Positions 12,982 through 25,018 of a stretch of 64,000 bases of DNA are shown piece by piece. A program made the position numbers and the translations under genes. Position 1 is the stretch's first letter. Each line of letters begins with the position of its first letter. Origin of the DNA: Phlebopus portentosus. Taxonomy: Eukaryota > Basidiomycota > Agaricomycetes > Boletales > Boletinellaceae. Below the pieces are notes generated by a model. The model saw nothing but the letters and a program-made list of their open reading frames with translations. It was not told where the DNA came from and made no database searches. The DNA is taken from assembly GCA_037892935.1 (NCBI GenBank), contig JAYXKI010000012.1, forward strand, positions 124,001-188,000, read 5' to 3'.

Positions 12982-13423
12982 ATGTTCGCCAAAGTCTTCA
13001 CCATTGCCTCCCTCGCCATCCTTGCGGTCGCCACCCCTGCCCCTGTCCCCGCTGACAGCCAGTGCAACACCGGATCGCTTCAGTGCTGCAACAGTGTTCA
13101 GGAGGCTGATAGCCAAGCCATTTCAGGTCTGCTCAGCCTTCTTGGCGTCGTCGTCCAGGATGTGTCTGCCCTCGTTGGTGTCACCTGCTCCCCTATCGAC
13201 GTAAGTACTTCGGGAAAGAGTTCAGAGCATTTCTGAAGCTAATGCCTTGTTCAGGTCATCGGCATTGGTAGCTCTGGCTGTGATGCAAGCCCAGTTTGCT
13301 GCACGGACAACAGCTTCAGTAAGTCATACTATATGCTTACTTAAATACGACGTATTGACCTGATTTCGTTTCTCAGGCGGCCTCATTGCTCTTGGCTGTG
13401 TTCCCATCAACGTCAGTCTCTAA
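12982..13423 (+). CDS. Class I hydrophobin
   Basis: Exons 12982-13200, 13255-13318 and 13377-13423 (introns of 54 and 58 nt) encode 109 residues. A secretion signal covers about residues 1-17 ([17 protein letters not shown]), followed by a Pro/Ala stretch. The mature part has exactly eight cysteines in the hydrophobin order [18 protein letters not shown], then about 32 residues to VTC, 12 residues to GC, then CDASPVCC, then LGC. The long hydrophobic C3-C4 and 12-residue C7-C8 loops point to class I. Such proteins are secreted and assemble into amphipathic films on hyphae, spores or fruit bodies. The gene is complete. Confidence 0.95.
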
Positions 13424-13819
13424 GCGTGCATCGTTTGAGAGTGTTTGGAATGTGGAGTCCTGTTAGTATCCGATACAGGCTCATTATACCGCGATCCTTG
13501 AACTTTTTGCATAGTTGAACACTGTCCTTTCCGGTTTTACATTACGTTGTTTACCCGAGCCTGTGTTTGCTGTTTAATGTGATGTGTTTGGTTATGTTTG
13601 CTCTGAGTGAATAAGCGTAGAACACGTGCTCGACACGTCTTTACCCACATCACGTGGCTGATCATGAATCGTGTCCGGCTCTGCAAAGCGCGATGGATAA
13701 TCATGATTTCAATTGATTGCGGCTTAGGATAAAGTTCCCAGGGAACATTCACGATTCTAATTCTGGTCTCGTAGTTTCATACGCCGTGAGCTGGCAGTGT
13801 CCTGGATGCTAAGACGACG
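13424..13819. other. Intergenic
   Basis: Hydrophobin 3' flank and upstream region of the next gene. No features recognised. Confidence 0.5.
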
Positions 13820-16102
13820 ATGACAGGTATAACATCATCACCGACGACCCAGAGCCCAGAGGAAGAGAAGCTCGACGCCTTTGAGTTCCCACCGTCATCT
13901 GCCGCTGCGCCCACCACGTCTTCGTCAGACGTAGCAGCGAAGAAAGGTCGTAGACAGACCGCGTTTTACCCAAACATGAACTCGTCGAACAGGCTGCAGA
14001 AGCCGTTCAGCAGGAGCGCGGCAAAGCGCGAGAGTGTCATGGCACTCGGGAGTATTGAACACCTTCAACATTATTTCACAAAAACTGGCATTGCAGCAAA
14101 GCAGGAGTGAGTTGACTGTGCTACATGATCTTTTTCCATCTTGCTTGTCGGTCAGATTGCTGAACTACAAGTAGGTCGCTCAAGGAGAATAAGGGGCTCG
14201 TTCCTGCCATTGGCAGCTCGACAAATCGGCCGTTGCGGCCGTCGTTGAGTAGCATCCAGGAGTTCCATCTCCCACCATCACCCGCCGTTCCTGTCTTTAC
14301 TCGATCGCCTTATCCATCTATTGAAAGAACGTACGAGGTCGATCCGGAAAATCTAAAGCCCGGGGTAGTAAGAGACCTTGAGGCGGTCTCTGAATGCTGG
14401 AAACTGTCTGGCAACGATAATAACTTGGAAGAGGGTTTGGATGTGCTTTCGGCGTTGAGGCTTACGACTCAACTTATACGTTCCGTGCGCAACTACTCTG
14501 TCTCCTTACCGGACGATTCCATTGCCCTTCAACCAAACAAGCAGCAATTTCGGCCTAACTCTCTCCAACCCGTGCCGATGAAACGAGTGATTTCGAATCC
14601 AAACGGCACATCGGATCCTATGGCTCGCATACGTCGATTGGCTCTTGACGTCCTTACATCACTGCGAATCCTGGAAGAAAGTGCGCGACTACCGTTATCA
14701 GACGAAGCATATGACGCTCAGAGTGACCGTGTATCCTCGCAGGAATCTCGGTCTCCCGAGCCGATCCAAGCCGTACTCGAAAATGACGAATTACAGCAAC
14801 AAAGACAAAGACATCCGCAAGGTCACGATGTCTCATTTGCAGTATCCGTCGTGACCGTCCCTGGCCGATCTGAAGGTGTTCCTGTATGGGACGACGAAGA
14901 GGAGGATGATCTCAAGTCGGAAGAGGGAGAGAAACGTGATGTATGGGATGAACGTCTAGTACTCGGAGGAGGTTGGTTATACCGTCAAGACATACGTCTT
15001 ACGGACCTCAAAAATGAACGAAAAATCATAGAGAAATACCTCGATGCGGTCGATGAAAGCCTCTTCGAGGGAAGGAGTTCCGACGGTTCACGAGGTTGGG
15101 AACGCGCTGCGCGATTAGAGAGGGAGAGAGAAGCCAAGGGGCGGCGGACGAGCCTTGGAAGACATCGGGACGATATTTCTCCTATGCGCGGACATAGGTC
15201 CGTTTTGCCCGGGTTGGCAGAAGCAGTGAATAATATGGTGATCTCTGAAGAGACGGAGTCGCCTGAGCAGTCTGCGAGTGAAGAGAGCATTGATGAAGAT
15301 GACCTTCCGGAGTGGGCTAAACGCGATGCTTTCCCCAACGATCCACTCGGTGAGTAACTTTACTTTTCTTGTGCCTACTCTATCTGATGTGCCTATTCTG
15401 CATTGACACTAATTTATTTAGCCCGAGCACACGCTCTTCTTGTCAATCTCCTTCCTTTATCCCTGCTGCCGCTCCTTCCGATTCCTTACACTTCGCGAAT
15501 TGAGTTGCTTACAGCACTATCGTCGGGGCAGCTGCTCTGTGTTGCATACAATGCAGGGATCCGCCGAAGTCGCAAAATGTGGGGCTTTATTAACAAAGAT
15601 GCGATCCATGATATCGCCGCGCTTGAGCAGAAGGCTGCTGCTGACGAAGGCGGCGGGGAAGCAGCAGAGAAGCGGAAAACTGGATGGACCTTCAGGAGGA
15701 CGGATAATCTTCGACTCTGGGCCGCGTAAGTAGAATGTTTTAAGTCACGGAACGGGATTATGAAATACTCTCTGACTCGCTTTCGTTAGTGCTCTCAAAC
15801 TTCGTTATCTCATTCCGCTCACGACACCGGCCGCAGCCCTACCCGTACCGTCTCAATCCTCGTTATCTGTATCGTCATCCGGCCAGCCATCAACAAGTAA
15901 CGACTCCCTAGCCACTTCCCGGCCCGTCACTCCAACTTCACCCGCTCGCACGCAGTTCATTCCAGGGAAGGGCGAAATCCCGCTCATTGGTTTCGATGCG
16001 AAGCTTGTAGCACGCCGTGAGGAGGGCTGGGACACGATGCTTGAGACTGTTGTCCTTGAATGGGTGAAGGCTGTTGTGGATGAGCGCCGAAGTGCTAGGT
16101 GA
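13820..16102 (+). CDS. Conserved-looking fungal protein of unknown function
   Basis: Four exons (13820-14106, 14175-15349, 15422-15725, 15790-16102) splice to 692 residues. The N-terminal ~60 residues are Ser/Thr/Pro-rich. Then come GSIEHLQHYFTKTGI and a middle region with DPENLKPGVVRDLEAVSE and LDVLSALRLTTQLIRSVRNY. A Gln/Glu/Asp-rich and Arg-rich stretch follows, with LPEWAKRDAFPNDPL. The C-terminal third has ALLVNLLPLSLLPLLP, IELLTALSSGQLLCVAYNAG and TGWTFRRTDNLRLWAAALK, which loosely recalls a calponin-homology fold. That resemblance is only an impression. It is cytoplasmic by default: no signal peptide, and the Leu-rich run is too Pro-broken for a sure membrane helix. The gene structure is intact; I do not assign a function. 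Confidence 0.8.
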
Positions 16103-16503
16103 AGGTGTTGATTGAACAATAGATTGTAATGTGGAATCGGGTGGGTACCCGCAAAATCTGTCTGTAAACTTGATTCGTTCTTGAGTGTTCCCGTCATTGC
16201 TGATACCGTTCGTTCTCGCAGATACCTACATATGCGATCATGCAAATACCCACGGACATTACATGCACGTTGAAAATGTCTTTGTCACTGCTATCAATAA
16301 TTCGAAAAATCATCTCCATGCTACTTCTTGGAATAATATAAACTAATTATCCTCACTAATCTATTCGATAATCCATGCATAGTGAAGTCGGTCCCAGAAA
16401 ATGATTGGTATACTCCGGAGAAAAGCCAAGGGAATCAAGGAAAGCAAGGACAACATGAAAGCAGGACTCATCAAGACGAGCAGCAGGAAGCAGACAAGCA
16501 AGA
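16103..16503. other. Intergenic, converging 3' ends
   Basis: It lies between the unknown fungal gene (+) and the first SurE-like gene (-), tail to tail. No gene recognised. Confidence 0.5.
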
Positions 16504-17766
16504 TTATGAACACGACAAAAATCCGTTTAGCCGGTCTAGAACAACCTGCTGCGTACTGGCACCGACATCCAACTTCGTTACAGCATCCAGCACGGTCACA
16601 CTCGCATAACATCCATCCGTCCTCCCGACAATGTCACTCTCCGTCGGCAAGCGCGTGCTCCCACACGTCGAGACATCCGCAGGCGTAATCAGCGGAATCG
16701 CAGCCACCGCGCGGGTCAGCACGAATCGAAAGTTCTCCGATGATTTGCAACGGCCATCGTTATTCGACGGATCAGGGTAGTTGACGTTGAGAATGGTCAT
16801 TTGAGGGAGGATGGGGTTTGATTCGCTGAACCCTGGTGCGAGGAGCGCGGCGAGCAGGTTGGCCGAGACTTCGGCGTAGACGGTCGCTGCCGTTGTTGAA
16901 TCTGAGGGTTCGAGGAGCGTGGTGTAGGAAGCTTGTGTGTCGTACGCGCCTGAGATCGCGACGGCGGGGATACCGAAATTTAATGCTGCTGTTGTTGCTG
17001 CTCCTCTATGACCGTTCGTCAGCTACGACTTTGTTCCAGATTATGCGATGGACGTACACGGTACCAGAAAATTCATTGATGATCCCTAAATTTGTGCCAG
17101 CGTTGGGGCCCGTAACGACGATATCTGGCTTCCCACCATCGAAGAACGTCGGACCAAAATCAGTAATACCCAAACGTGTAGAGGTCGCCCTTCCAAAAAA
17201 TTTCCATAGCATTTATTATTATTATTTTCTGCACTCATACTGAAAATAAGAGACGGCTACTTACGGAAATGAATTCACATAGTTGAGACGAGCTAAAAAT
17301 AAGCATAGGCGGGATCAGATTCAGGCTTCACGAATTCGAAGGATCGGGAGCAGTCGATGATGACGTACGATCGCTCTCGTTGTGTCCTGTTGGTGGTGAG
17401 CCCGCTGGACATGAGTCAAACTCGCACCCGTCGATGACGGGTAACAAGGGCGGGACGTCCAGAGACCCTGATCCGGATTTATTCTCTGCTGGCGCAGACA
17501 GCACGACCTACGTCAAAGTTTTATGTGTAGGTATCATGACGGGGAGTAAGATGAGACGAAACGAGACGTACGTTGTACCCGTCGTCGGTAAGAGCAGCGT
17601 ACAGAGCACGTATGTTCGCCGTCGCCCATCCATCGTCATTGCTTAACACGACCTTTATCCCAGTCGCCTGCGCTCGCACATGTGTCACACCTTGCCTACA
17701 TAGGCCCAGGACGGAGGCTAGCAACACCACACCACAGACGACTCGCAGTTGGTTAAGTACTGACAT
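16504..17766 (-). CDS. Secreted SurE-like phosphatase/nucleotidase, copy 1
   Basis: Five exons (17766-17572, 17507-17369, 17292-17265, 17189-17058, 17005-16504) give 331 residues. A hydrophobic leader (VVCGVVLLASVLGL) suggests entry to the secretory pathway. The SurE fold is marked by IKVVLSNDDGWATANIRAL, whose Asp pair binds the catalytic metal in SurE proteins, then VVLSAPAENKSGSGS, the phosphate loop DIVVTGPNAGTNLG, and TILNVNYPD. SurE enzymes hydrolyse 5'/3'-nucleotide monophosphates, and fungal members act as acid phosphatases. The substrate here is unknown. The two cysteines around ATPAxxSTCG and the final CS are shared with copy 2 and may form a disulfide. Intron positions match copy 2, so this is a tandem duplicate on the same strand. 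Confidence 0.88.
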
Positions 17767-18605
17767 ATCTTGAGTCGGGCTGACTTCGAGAAGTATTAGT
17801 CGTCTCGGACAAGGACGAGTTGGGTTCAGTTCAAGCCTGAAAATTGGCTGACACCCAGGGCTAGGAAACGAGGAGGTCGTTCCACGCGAACCTTACACGG
17901 TCCAGCATAAAGCGGGTATATATACGTTTCATCGCAACCCTCCCGCGCCCCTGTCTTATAAGTACCAACAATTTCCTAAATTTTTATCTGCGTTTCTTCC
18001 CGTTCTTACTAATTTCACATGCATCAACGCCGATCGTGCGCGCGGGTGAAGGAGAAGGAGAAGCGAGAGGCTTGGGCCCTGAACTGACCTGAAACGTTGC
18101 ATGGAGACTATAAAAAGGACCACATGTGTATTGATATGCCAAGTGAAATGCGAATGCGTCACTGGCTTGGGTATCGTGATCGTGATGTTACTTCATTATC
18201 CTCTTGATTGCCATGATTGGCGGCCCAACACACACGTTTGCACCAGGCACTCATTGTCCTCTGGTGCAATGCTTGAGAGAAAAGGAGAAGAGAAAACGCA
18301 GGTCTATACCCAAAAATTCTAAAGGAAGAACGTGCTGGGAATGCCGCGGAAGGCCTAGGATTTTGAATAGTAAGAAAGCGAACAACTATGCGCAGCACGC
18401 CGAAACCACCCCATCAATACACACGGAGTGGACACGGGAACAACCTCAACTCCAGACGATGGTAATCTCGTTTGCATATGAATGTATAACAACACCCTAT
18501 CGGAGTTTTCGTGATAAATAAGGTGATAGAAATAGTTCTACCTGCCTCTATAAACTGATGCATCAAATGAGTAACGGCACTGCTTGCATTCGACTGCCAT
18601 CAATT
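17767..18605. other. Intergenic between SurE-like genes
   Basis: Upstream region of copy 1 and 3' flank of copy 2. Short frames here have no recognisable content. Confidence 0.5.
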
Positions 18606-19810
18606 TTAGGCACAAGAGAGGAAGCTCCCCAATCGCCTCAAGACGAACGTCTGCGTCGCGGCATCCACATCTCCCTTCGTCGTCGCGTTCATGACGCTCA
18701 CGCTTACGAAGCATCCATCTTGCGCCACGACGCTGCTCTCCGTTGGGAGTCGATCAGTCCCACACGTCTGCACATCAGCCGGCGCATCGCTGGCAGCCTC
18801 ATTAATGCGTGTCAGCACGAAACGGAAGGCATTTGGATCCGTGCATTCGCCCGTGGCTTCCGGATAATTAACGTTGAGAGTGATATTGCTCGGCAAGATC
18901 GGCGATTCTGCATTGAACGGCTTGGCGAGGAGCGCCTGCACAAATTTGCGTCCGAGGTCGGCAAAGACGAGCGCGGTGGTCGTCGAATTCGAGGATTCCG
19001 AAAGCGTCGTGTACGAAACAATCGCTCCACCCGCGCCGGAGAAGGCGATTGATGGGAAACCTTCTTTCGCAGCCTCAGACGCTGCACCGCTACGGAAATC
19101 CCGCCAGTCAGTATGGATTTAATTTTACAAGATTAGATCAAAAATAGTTAATAAACTGCCGTACTTACACGGTGCCTGAGATCAAAACAACAGAGCCCAG
19201 GTTGTTGCCCACGTTCGGACCGGCAACCACCAGGTCAGGACCTGTGCCACCGAAGAAAGGTGGTGCGGCAGTTTGAATCCCATAGCGAACTGAGGTGACA
19301 CTGACCAGTGCAAGTCAGTTGCCTGCCTTCGTTTTGCTTTCTCAGATGGCTATCTTTAGCACTCACGGGTAAGAGTTCACATAGTTGAACCGGGCTGGAC
19401 AGATCTCTATAAGCGGATATGAAGATCGTCTGCGAGGTGGAGAGACTCACGATTATTTGGATCTGAGCCTGTCGCGGGAGAAAAGGGAGGACAACTTTCA
19501 AACTGGCATCCGTCCTCTCCCAAAGGCTCTGGTTCGGCGTCCGAAGAGCCCGTGCCAGACCGGTTGTCCGCGGGCGCTGAGAGAACAACCTAAATACACA
19601 GTCCCAGGGTGTTAGTCCCACGAACTGGTGCTTATGAAAGGGAAAGCGATGACTTACATTGTAACCGGCGAGCACGAGTTCAGTGTTCTGAGATCGGATG
19701 TTCGCGACCGCCCAACCGTCGTCATTCGACAATACGATTTTGACTCTCGCGGTGACAATGGTAACCACGAAAAACAAGATAGCGAGACGAAGAAAGCCAA
19801 AGTTAATCAT
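18606..19810 (-). CDS. Secreted SurE-like phosphatase/nucleotidase, copy 2
   Basis: Five exons (19810-19658, 19589-19451, 19394-19367, 19300-19169, 19089-18606) give 311 residues. A leader of about 20 residues (FLRLAILFFVVTIVTA) precedes VKIVLSNDDGWAVANIRS. Next come VVLSAPADNRSGTGS, LVVAGPNVGNNLGS and NITLNVNYPEATGECTD. Exons 2, 3 and 4 have the same lengths (139, 28, 132 nt) as in copy 1, with clear protein divergence. All metal- and phosphate-binding motifs of SurE are retained in both, so both may be active. Role and substrate are inferred from the family only. Confidence 0.88.
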
Positions 19811-20966
19811 CGCGACTGATCTTCCTCGAACGAACCGCCGCTACTTTGCAGAGCGTCCCGCAATCTGCTTTTAACCTTCACCATTTGATAAGATGGACCT
19901 GGCGAAAGGACGCACGTGCGAAGGTGAGCATAAGGAAGGGAAGTTCCTGCATCCGTGCCGAAGATCCACGTTGCATAACGAGATATGATAGAAGACCTCG
20001 GCTATGTGCAGAAGCGAACTTATCGTACGAAAAGAGATGAAAAGGACGCGTCATGTGCACCGTCAGTATTCAGCGGAGATGGTACCTCACGTTCACCAAT
20101 GAGCAAATTAACTTGAGTTCTCCTGGCCAAGAGTATTAGTATTAGGGAATGAACTGAACAAGGACAGGAGGGATGCACTGAAAATAATAAATAATAATAA
20201 ATAGATCAACGAGAGGCGACCAGGTACAGTTCCGCACGTTTGAACGTACCTGAGCGAAAGAGACTCTTGAAGACCCATGCGTTGAAGGACCAGATTGACC
20301 CAAATTTTTGACAAGCTTAAGGCCTTTCTTCACTTAGAAGGACCACCGTAACTTCTCGAGGTGTTGTTGGTATTTGTTCGTGACCAGTCAGTAGTGCCCG
20401 AGACGAATAAAAGCACAATGTTCAACATAGAATCAGAACAACTCAACCTTACGCGTGGCTATGGTTGTTTACGAATAGTACGGAATGAATGCTACCACAG
20501 AGGTGCTTTATGAACATGGACCAAGGCTTGCTATAGTTACGAGTGGCTCTAGAGTATACCTGGACGAATGTGGGAAGGCACTTCCTATCTGCCTCGTTTA
20601 TTTCTTTCAGTTGGAGTTTACATTACTGCTGTTTGTGATAATAATCGCGAATCGCAGCCTCCTCATGCACCGACTCGCTAGCTAAACTGTATCTCCTTTT
20701 GAGTGAATAAACAGCATATTGATGTCCTTGCAAAGGCTCATGCGAACCCAACTGATTATTTGTTGTGATCATGCAACGGATTTACTTACGACTACTTCAG
20801 TGTGGCCACAGAATCAATGACTCTAAGGTCATTCCCTGATCTTAACCGTGATGGTGTATCAGGCAACTTCTTCGAGTAGAAAGGATAACTGCTCGCCTGA
20901 GGGAAATACATTGGTCTAGCTTGCATAAAAGCTTCGAGCCTTCACATCGTGAATTTTTCTTGTTTA
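19811..20966. other. No recognisable gene (1.2 kb), edge of the repeat-rich half
   Basis: Upstream region of SurE-like copy 2. A small A/T microsatellite (repeated AAT, about 20180-20200) is present. To the right, base composition turns AT-rich and transposon sequence begins. Confidence 0.5.
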
Positions 20967-21997
20967 CTGCCTTTTTCATATGTATTGTCACTTGCAACTT
21001 CTGTGATTTTTGTCACACAGAACACCTCAAAATATAAAAATCACCATATTGATAAAATACAATAACACTCAGTCTGCTGTGGTAGTAAATGTAGCAGGCT
21101 CAATTTTATTATATCTGATAAAATACAATAACACTGTTCAACAATGAGAACATAGCAACAGGTGGAAAATAGAAAGTCTTGTACCTCAGTCTGCTGTGGT
21201 AGTAAACTTAGCAGGCTGAGGCGACATCGAGAAGAAATTACAGATGATTATATGCATGGTGATCTACACTACCAGAAGGAGCAATGACAAATAATAACAC
21301 GTGATTCTTTCAACACGTATCTCACTCAATTCTTGACCATTTTGCGTGATATAAGTTGCTAAATTCATATTTTTAAGATATGTTTCAAATTCCAACAAGG
21401 ATGAAGAGAAATGAGCAAAGAATGAGTAAAATATGTCACAAAAGGCCGATTTGAGACACTTCCTTCATATGCATTTTTTCCTGCCCTCAGACTGGGTGCT
21501 ACAACAACCTAGACTGCATAAGAGTGGTGCTATTGGCATAATATGAATTTACAGGCATCAGCTTTCCTAAGAATAAATTTATTTTGAGGTCTGGGGGCCC
21601 TTGAGAAAAGGTAGGTTTGAGCTCAGCTCAGACATGTATCAGACCAGCAGATACAATGCAGAATACAGCTCAAAGTCAGTCTGTATATTTACAATAAAGC
21701 AATTATATCATTTTGGACTTCCCTGTAGGACTGTAGCACCCAGTCTGAGGGCAGGAAAAAATGCACATAAAGGAAGTGTCTAAAATCGGCCTTTTGTGAC
21801 ATATCTCACTCATTCTTTGCTCATTTCTATTCATCCTTGTTGAAGATTGAAACGAATATTAAAACTATGGATTTACCAACTTAGATAATGCAAAACGGTC
21901 AAGAATTGAGTGAGATATGGTGGTTTTTATGTTTTGAGGTGTTCTGTATCACAAAAATCACAGAAGTTACGAGTGACAATACATATGAAAAAGGCTG
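20967..21997. mobile_element. Foldback MITE F1 (1.03 kb)
   Basis: The element starts CTGCCTTTTTCATATG after a TA (20965-20966) and ends CATATGAAAAAGGCTG before a TA (21998-21999). These are terminal inverted repeats with a TA target duplication, as in the Tc1/mariner superfamily. The two arms pair over most of the element, for example GTGACAAT.. ends and the 190-bp block 21316-21505 with 21727-21912. A short segment (about 21050-21207) carries two direct copies of a TGATAAAATACAATAACACT motif and of a CAGTCTGCTGTGGTAGTAAA motif. It has no coding capacity. The first ~25 bases match the terminus at 23044, so it could be mobilised by the same transposase. Confidence 0.75.
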
Positions 21998-23043
21998 TAA
22001 TCTTACATCGGGTGTTCTGGAACTTTTAGATCGGATGTTCAGTATATATAACGCTGACAGCCGACAGAGCACCAATCTCTGTAATCCATCGAAGATCATG
22101 GAATGAGTGAACATAGGAGGCCCAATATCCATCTGACTGGAGTGAACGGACCTGCATTCACTCTGTGTAATCATATATTTTGCACCAATTCCATTTCCAC
22201 GGCATCGGAGACAGAGTTTATGTCATTACTGAGGAAATTGGAACCTGTCCACCACTCGCCTGGCTGCTTTCTACTTCATTTATGCACACCCATTGAGCGC
22301 ATGACATATGTTGAACTTGTATTGATCATATCATCTTATTCTTTCAGAGAAGTTGAGATCCGAGAGAAATACAGTTTGATCTAACTAAGCTTCAGTATCA
22401 CCCAAATATGTACAAATAAATAGTACTTCTTTCCATTATGAACTGAAATGAATGACGAATCACTCTGATTTCTCTTTAGATTGAGCGACGTAATTCACCT
22501 TTTGCTGAAAAGTGAAGTTCCAGAATGGTAGTACACCCGACTCACCTTCGATTTCATGATTCATCTGACATCTGAGGCTTCAGCATTCCAGAGCTTTCGA
22601 TTTTGTGCTCTCAGTCATCCTCAAGGTCCTCCCGACCATATTTAACAGAGTGGTGTACTATGCCTGGAGTCAGCACAGTTGACAACCTGCAAATATCATC
22701 TCTTGAAAGCATTGCCTTCCACAGCTCATCTAGCTTTGATTCAAACACACCATACATCTTGCCATGTCGAGCATCACATACGCTTTGCACCGGACACTTC
22801 TTTACACATTCCTGGTATGCATGATCATTCCAATTTGTTCAACGATTGTGTTTAACCCATGATTTAGTGGACTGCCTCCATTGTGCAACTTGGCCTGACT
22901 GGATGGCATGTCCATCACACCAAAAGCACTATTGGAGACTATAGTATGCATGAACTTACCGTGGTTGAGGACAATTTTTCAGGAGTCATTGACGATCTTA
23001 TCAAGACCCGATTATTGTTGAGCTACTTGTGACTGCCGCATTA
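21998..23043. other. No recognisable gene (1.0 kb)
   Basis: Short frames only (longest 93 codons), no known motif. It lies between MITE F1 and the terminal repeat at 23044. Confidence 0.4.
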
Positions 23044-23355
23044 CTGCCTTTTTCATAAGTATTGTCACACCCGTGTTTCACGTGCTCTGACACGTCTGAG
23101 CAAAACAGCAAAAACTCAAGTAAATGGTAATTTTCTCTGTCAATTCTGCATGTTTCATGCCCAATTAGCACTCAAAAAAAAGCTCTGGCTTGCACATGTA
23201 GATGTATGTAGAAATATTTGTAATTTGTCACCTGTGTGTGTCAGAACAAAATAAACAACTTCACCAAGCCTTGCTCTAAAGAGTTATTTGGACTGCTCGA
23301 AAAATTATTCCTCATTTCACAAGCCATAATAATTTTTTCTTTTGGTTCATAAATT
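23044..23355 (+). repeat. Terminal inverted repeat R1 of the large DNA transposon
   Basis: The repeat begins CTGCCTTTTTCATAAG right after a TA (23042-23043). From GTATTGTCACACCC onward it matches the reverse complement of 57939-58241 across about 300 bp, for example CTGTCAATTCTGCATGTTTCATG and TTGTCATCT-flanked blocks with scattered mismatches. Its outer ~25 bases equal the ends of MITE F1. I read it as the left end of a large element whose transposase starts at 25019. Confidence 0.7.
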
Positions 23356-23590
23356 AAGTCTATATATATGGTACTGCTCTGGCAAAGTTTCACATTGTTT
23401 CATGCAGTGTTTGTGTAGGAAACATCAGGCAATTTTGTTAACCCTTGTTCCAGCGGGTCATCTGGACTGTTCGTAAGATCATTTCTCTTCACACAAGCCA
23501 TCACAGTTTTTTCTCTTGATCTATAAATTAGGTCTATATACCTTGCAATGCTCTGGTAAGTTTTTGATCTGTTCCATACAGTATTTGTCC
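23265..23590. repeat. Diverged tandem duplication (~180-bp spacing)
   Basis: The block 23265-23410 (from GCTCTAAAGAGTTATTTGGACTG to the TTTCATGCAGTGTTTG end) is repeated with many mismatches at 23444-23590 (TTCCAGCGGGTCATCTGGACTG to CCATACAGTATTTG). Confidence 0.55.
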
Positions 23591-25018
23591 AACAGTGCAA
23601 GTGTCTTTTGTCTTCGCAGCATTCTCAAAACTACTTTCTGGTGCTGCAACCACCCCGGGACTGTCATTCGAAAGCAACAAGTTCCAAACTTGCTTGCATC
23701 TGAAGAAAATATTATATTATTCATTCCCTATGCTCAATATGGTGCTTCTATTTATGCAATCTACAAGAGGCTGTGGCTCACTCCTACCTGCATCAATTTC
23801 TGCACCTTTCCATCACATCCTGGTTCATCACAATGCTTCTCCACCACAGCCAGATAGCATCTCTAGCATGCATGAGCAGGACGAGGGGCAGTGAATACTA
23901 TACTGCCACAGATGATAGTACAGGATCAATGCAGTCCAGAGATGCAGTCAGACAACAAATCCGGTGGACCCACCGTCAACTCTGCTCATGATCACAGACA
24001 CCTGGCTGCACCTTAACCTACTTCTCTTTCCTTCCCCATTGCCACCACAGCAGGTCATCCTATACATCTGACCTTAGTGCAGCTGCACCACCATGAACTA
24101 AGAGGTGAGAAGCAGCAAGCCAGGTAAGTAGCATGTACCTTAGCATTTGCAACTGTATCATATCCACCCACCATTCAATGGTCAAGCAAGTGACAGTGCT
24201 AATGGTACTGCTATGTTCTGTGTAAACGCCATGGTCATTTCAATCAAACTTTCTCTAATAGAGCCTCTGAGTCAAATCATTGCACATTCCATCAGCCGTA
24301 AATTGATCTTCTATTTCCACAAGCCTCTCGGGCCCTCACACATGCTCTTCCCAGAATAGAATCTACAGCTAGTGAACTATTGCCATTATGGTCGTCCGCT
24401 TTCTCTATTCAATTTGCTAAGTAGGCCTTTGTCTGACAGAGATGCTCTTCCATGCTCCTGGAAAAGTTAGATGTATTGAGGATAGGGACAGCTTACCAGG
24501 CTCTATGCATCTTCATGCGATTGTGTATACAGGGACAGGGAGTCTGCATCAGCACCCATAGTGGAGAGATGAGATAGGAGAAGAGACATACTGACACCGA
24601 TGAAGCAATAGAGGGCCACAGGGACCATGGAATAGCAACAAATATGGTGCAAGCAAAGCATTTGGATTGAGCCACACAGGAGTCAGCTCATAGTTGTCGT
24701 AGATGCACTCAGCTGCCCCCATCTGCAATGAACAAAAAGGTGTATCTGGACTAGTCAAAGCCGCCTGAGCATATGCATCATGGTAACTTCACCCAGGCTC
24801 CCACTAGCCAGAGATCATTCCATTTTGTTTCTATTGCCGCCAAAAATCTGTTCAGGCTTATGGGAATAATCTATTTGAACCACCTCCAGAGTTGCCCACA
24901 GTGCATGCAGGAGCCAAAAGACACAACAGACATAGATGTAAACCAAAGAGATGTGGTCACAGCATGTGTGTCATGCTATGTAAATTTGTGATGCCCTTCT
25001 GCTTTTGGCACGACCACC
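23591..25018. other. No recognisable gene inside the transposon
   Basis: Several 60-110 codon frames on both strands, none with a known motif. It is probably untranslated or decayed interior of the large element. Confidence 0.4.
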
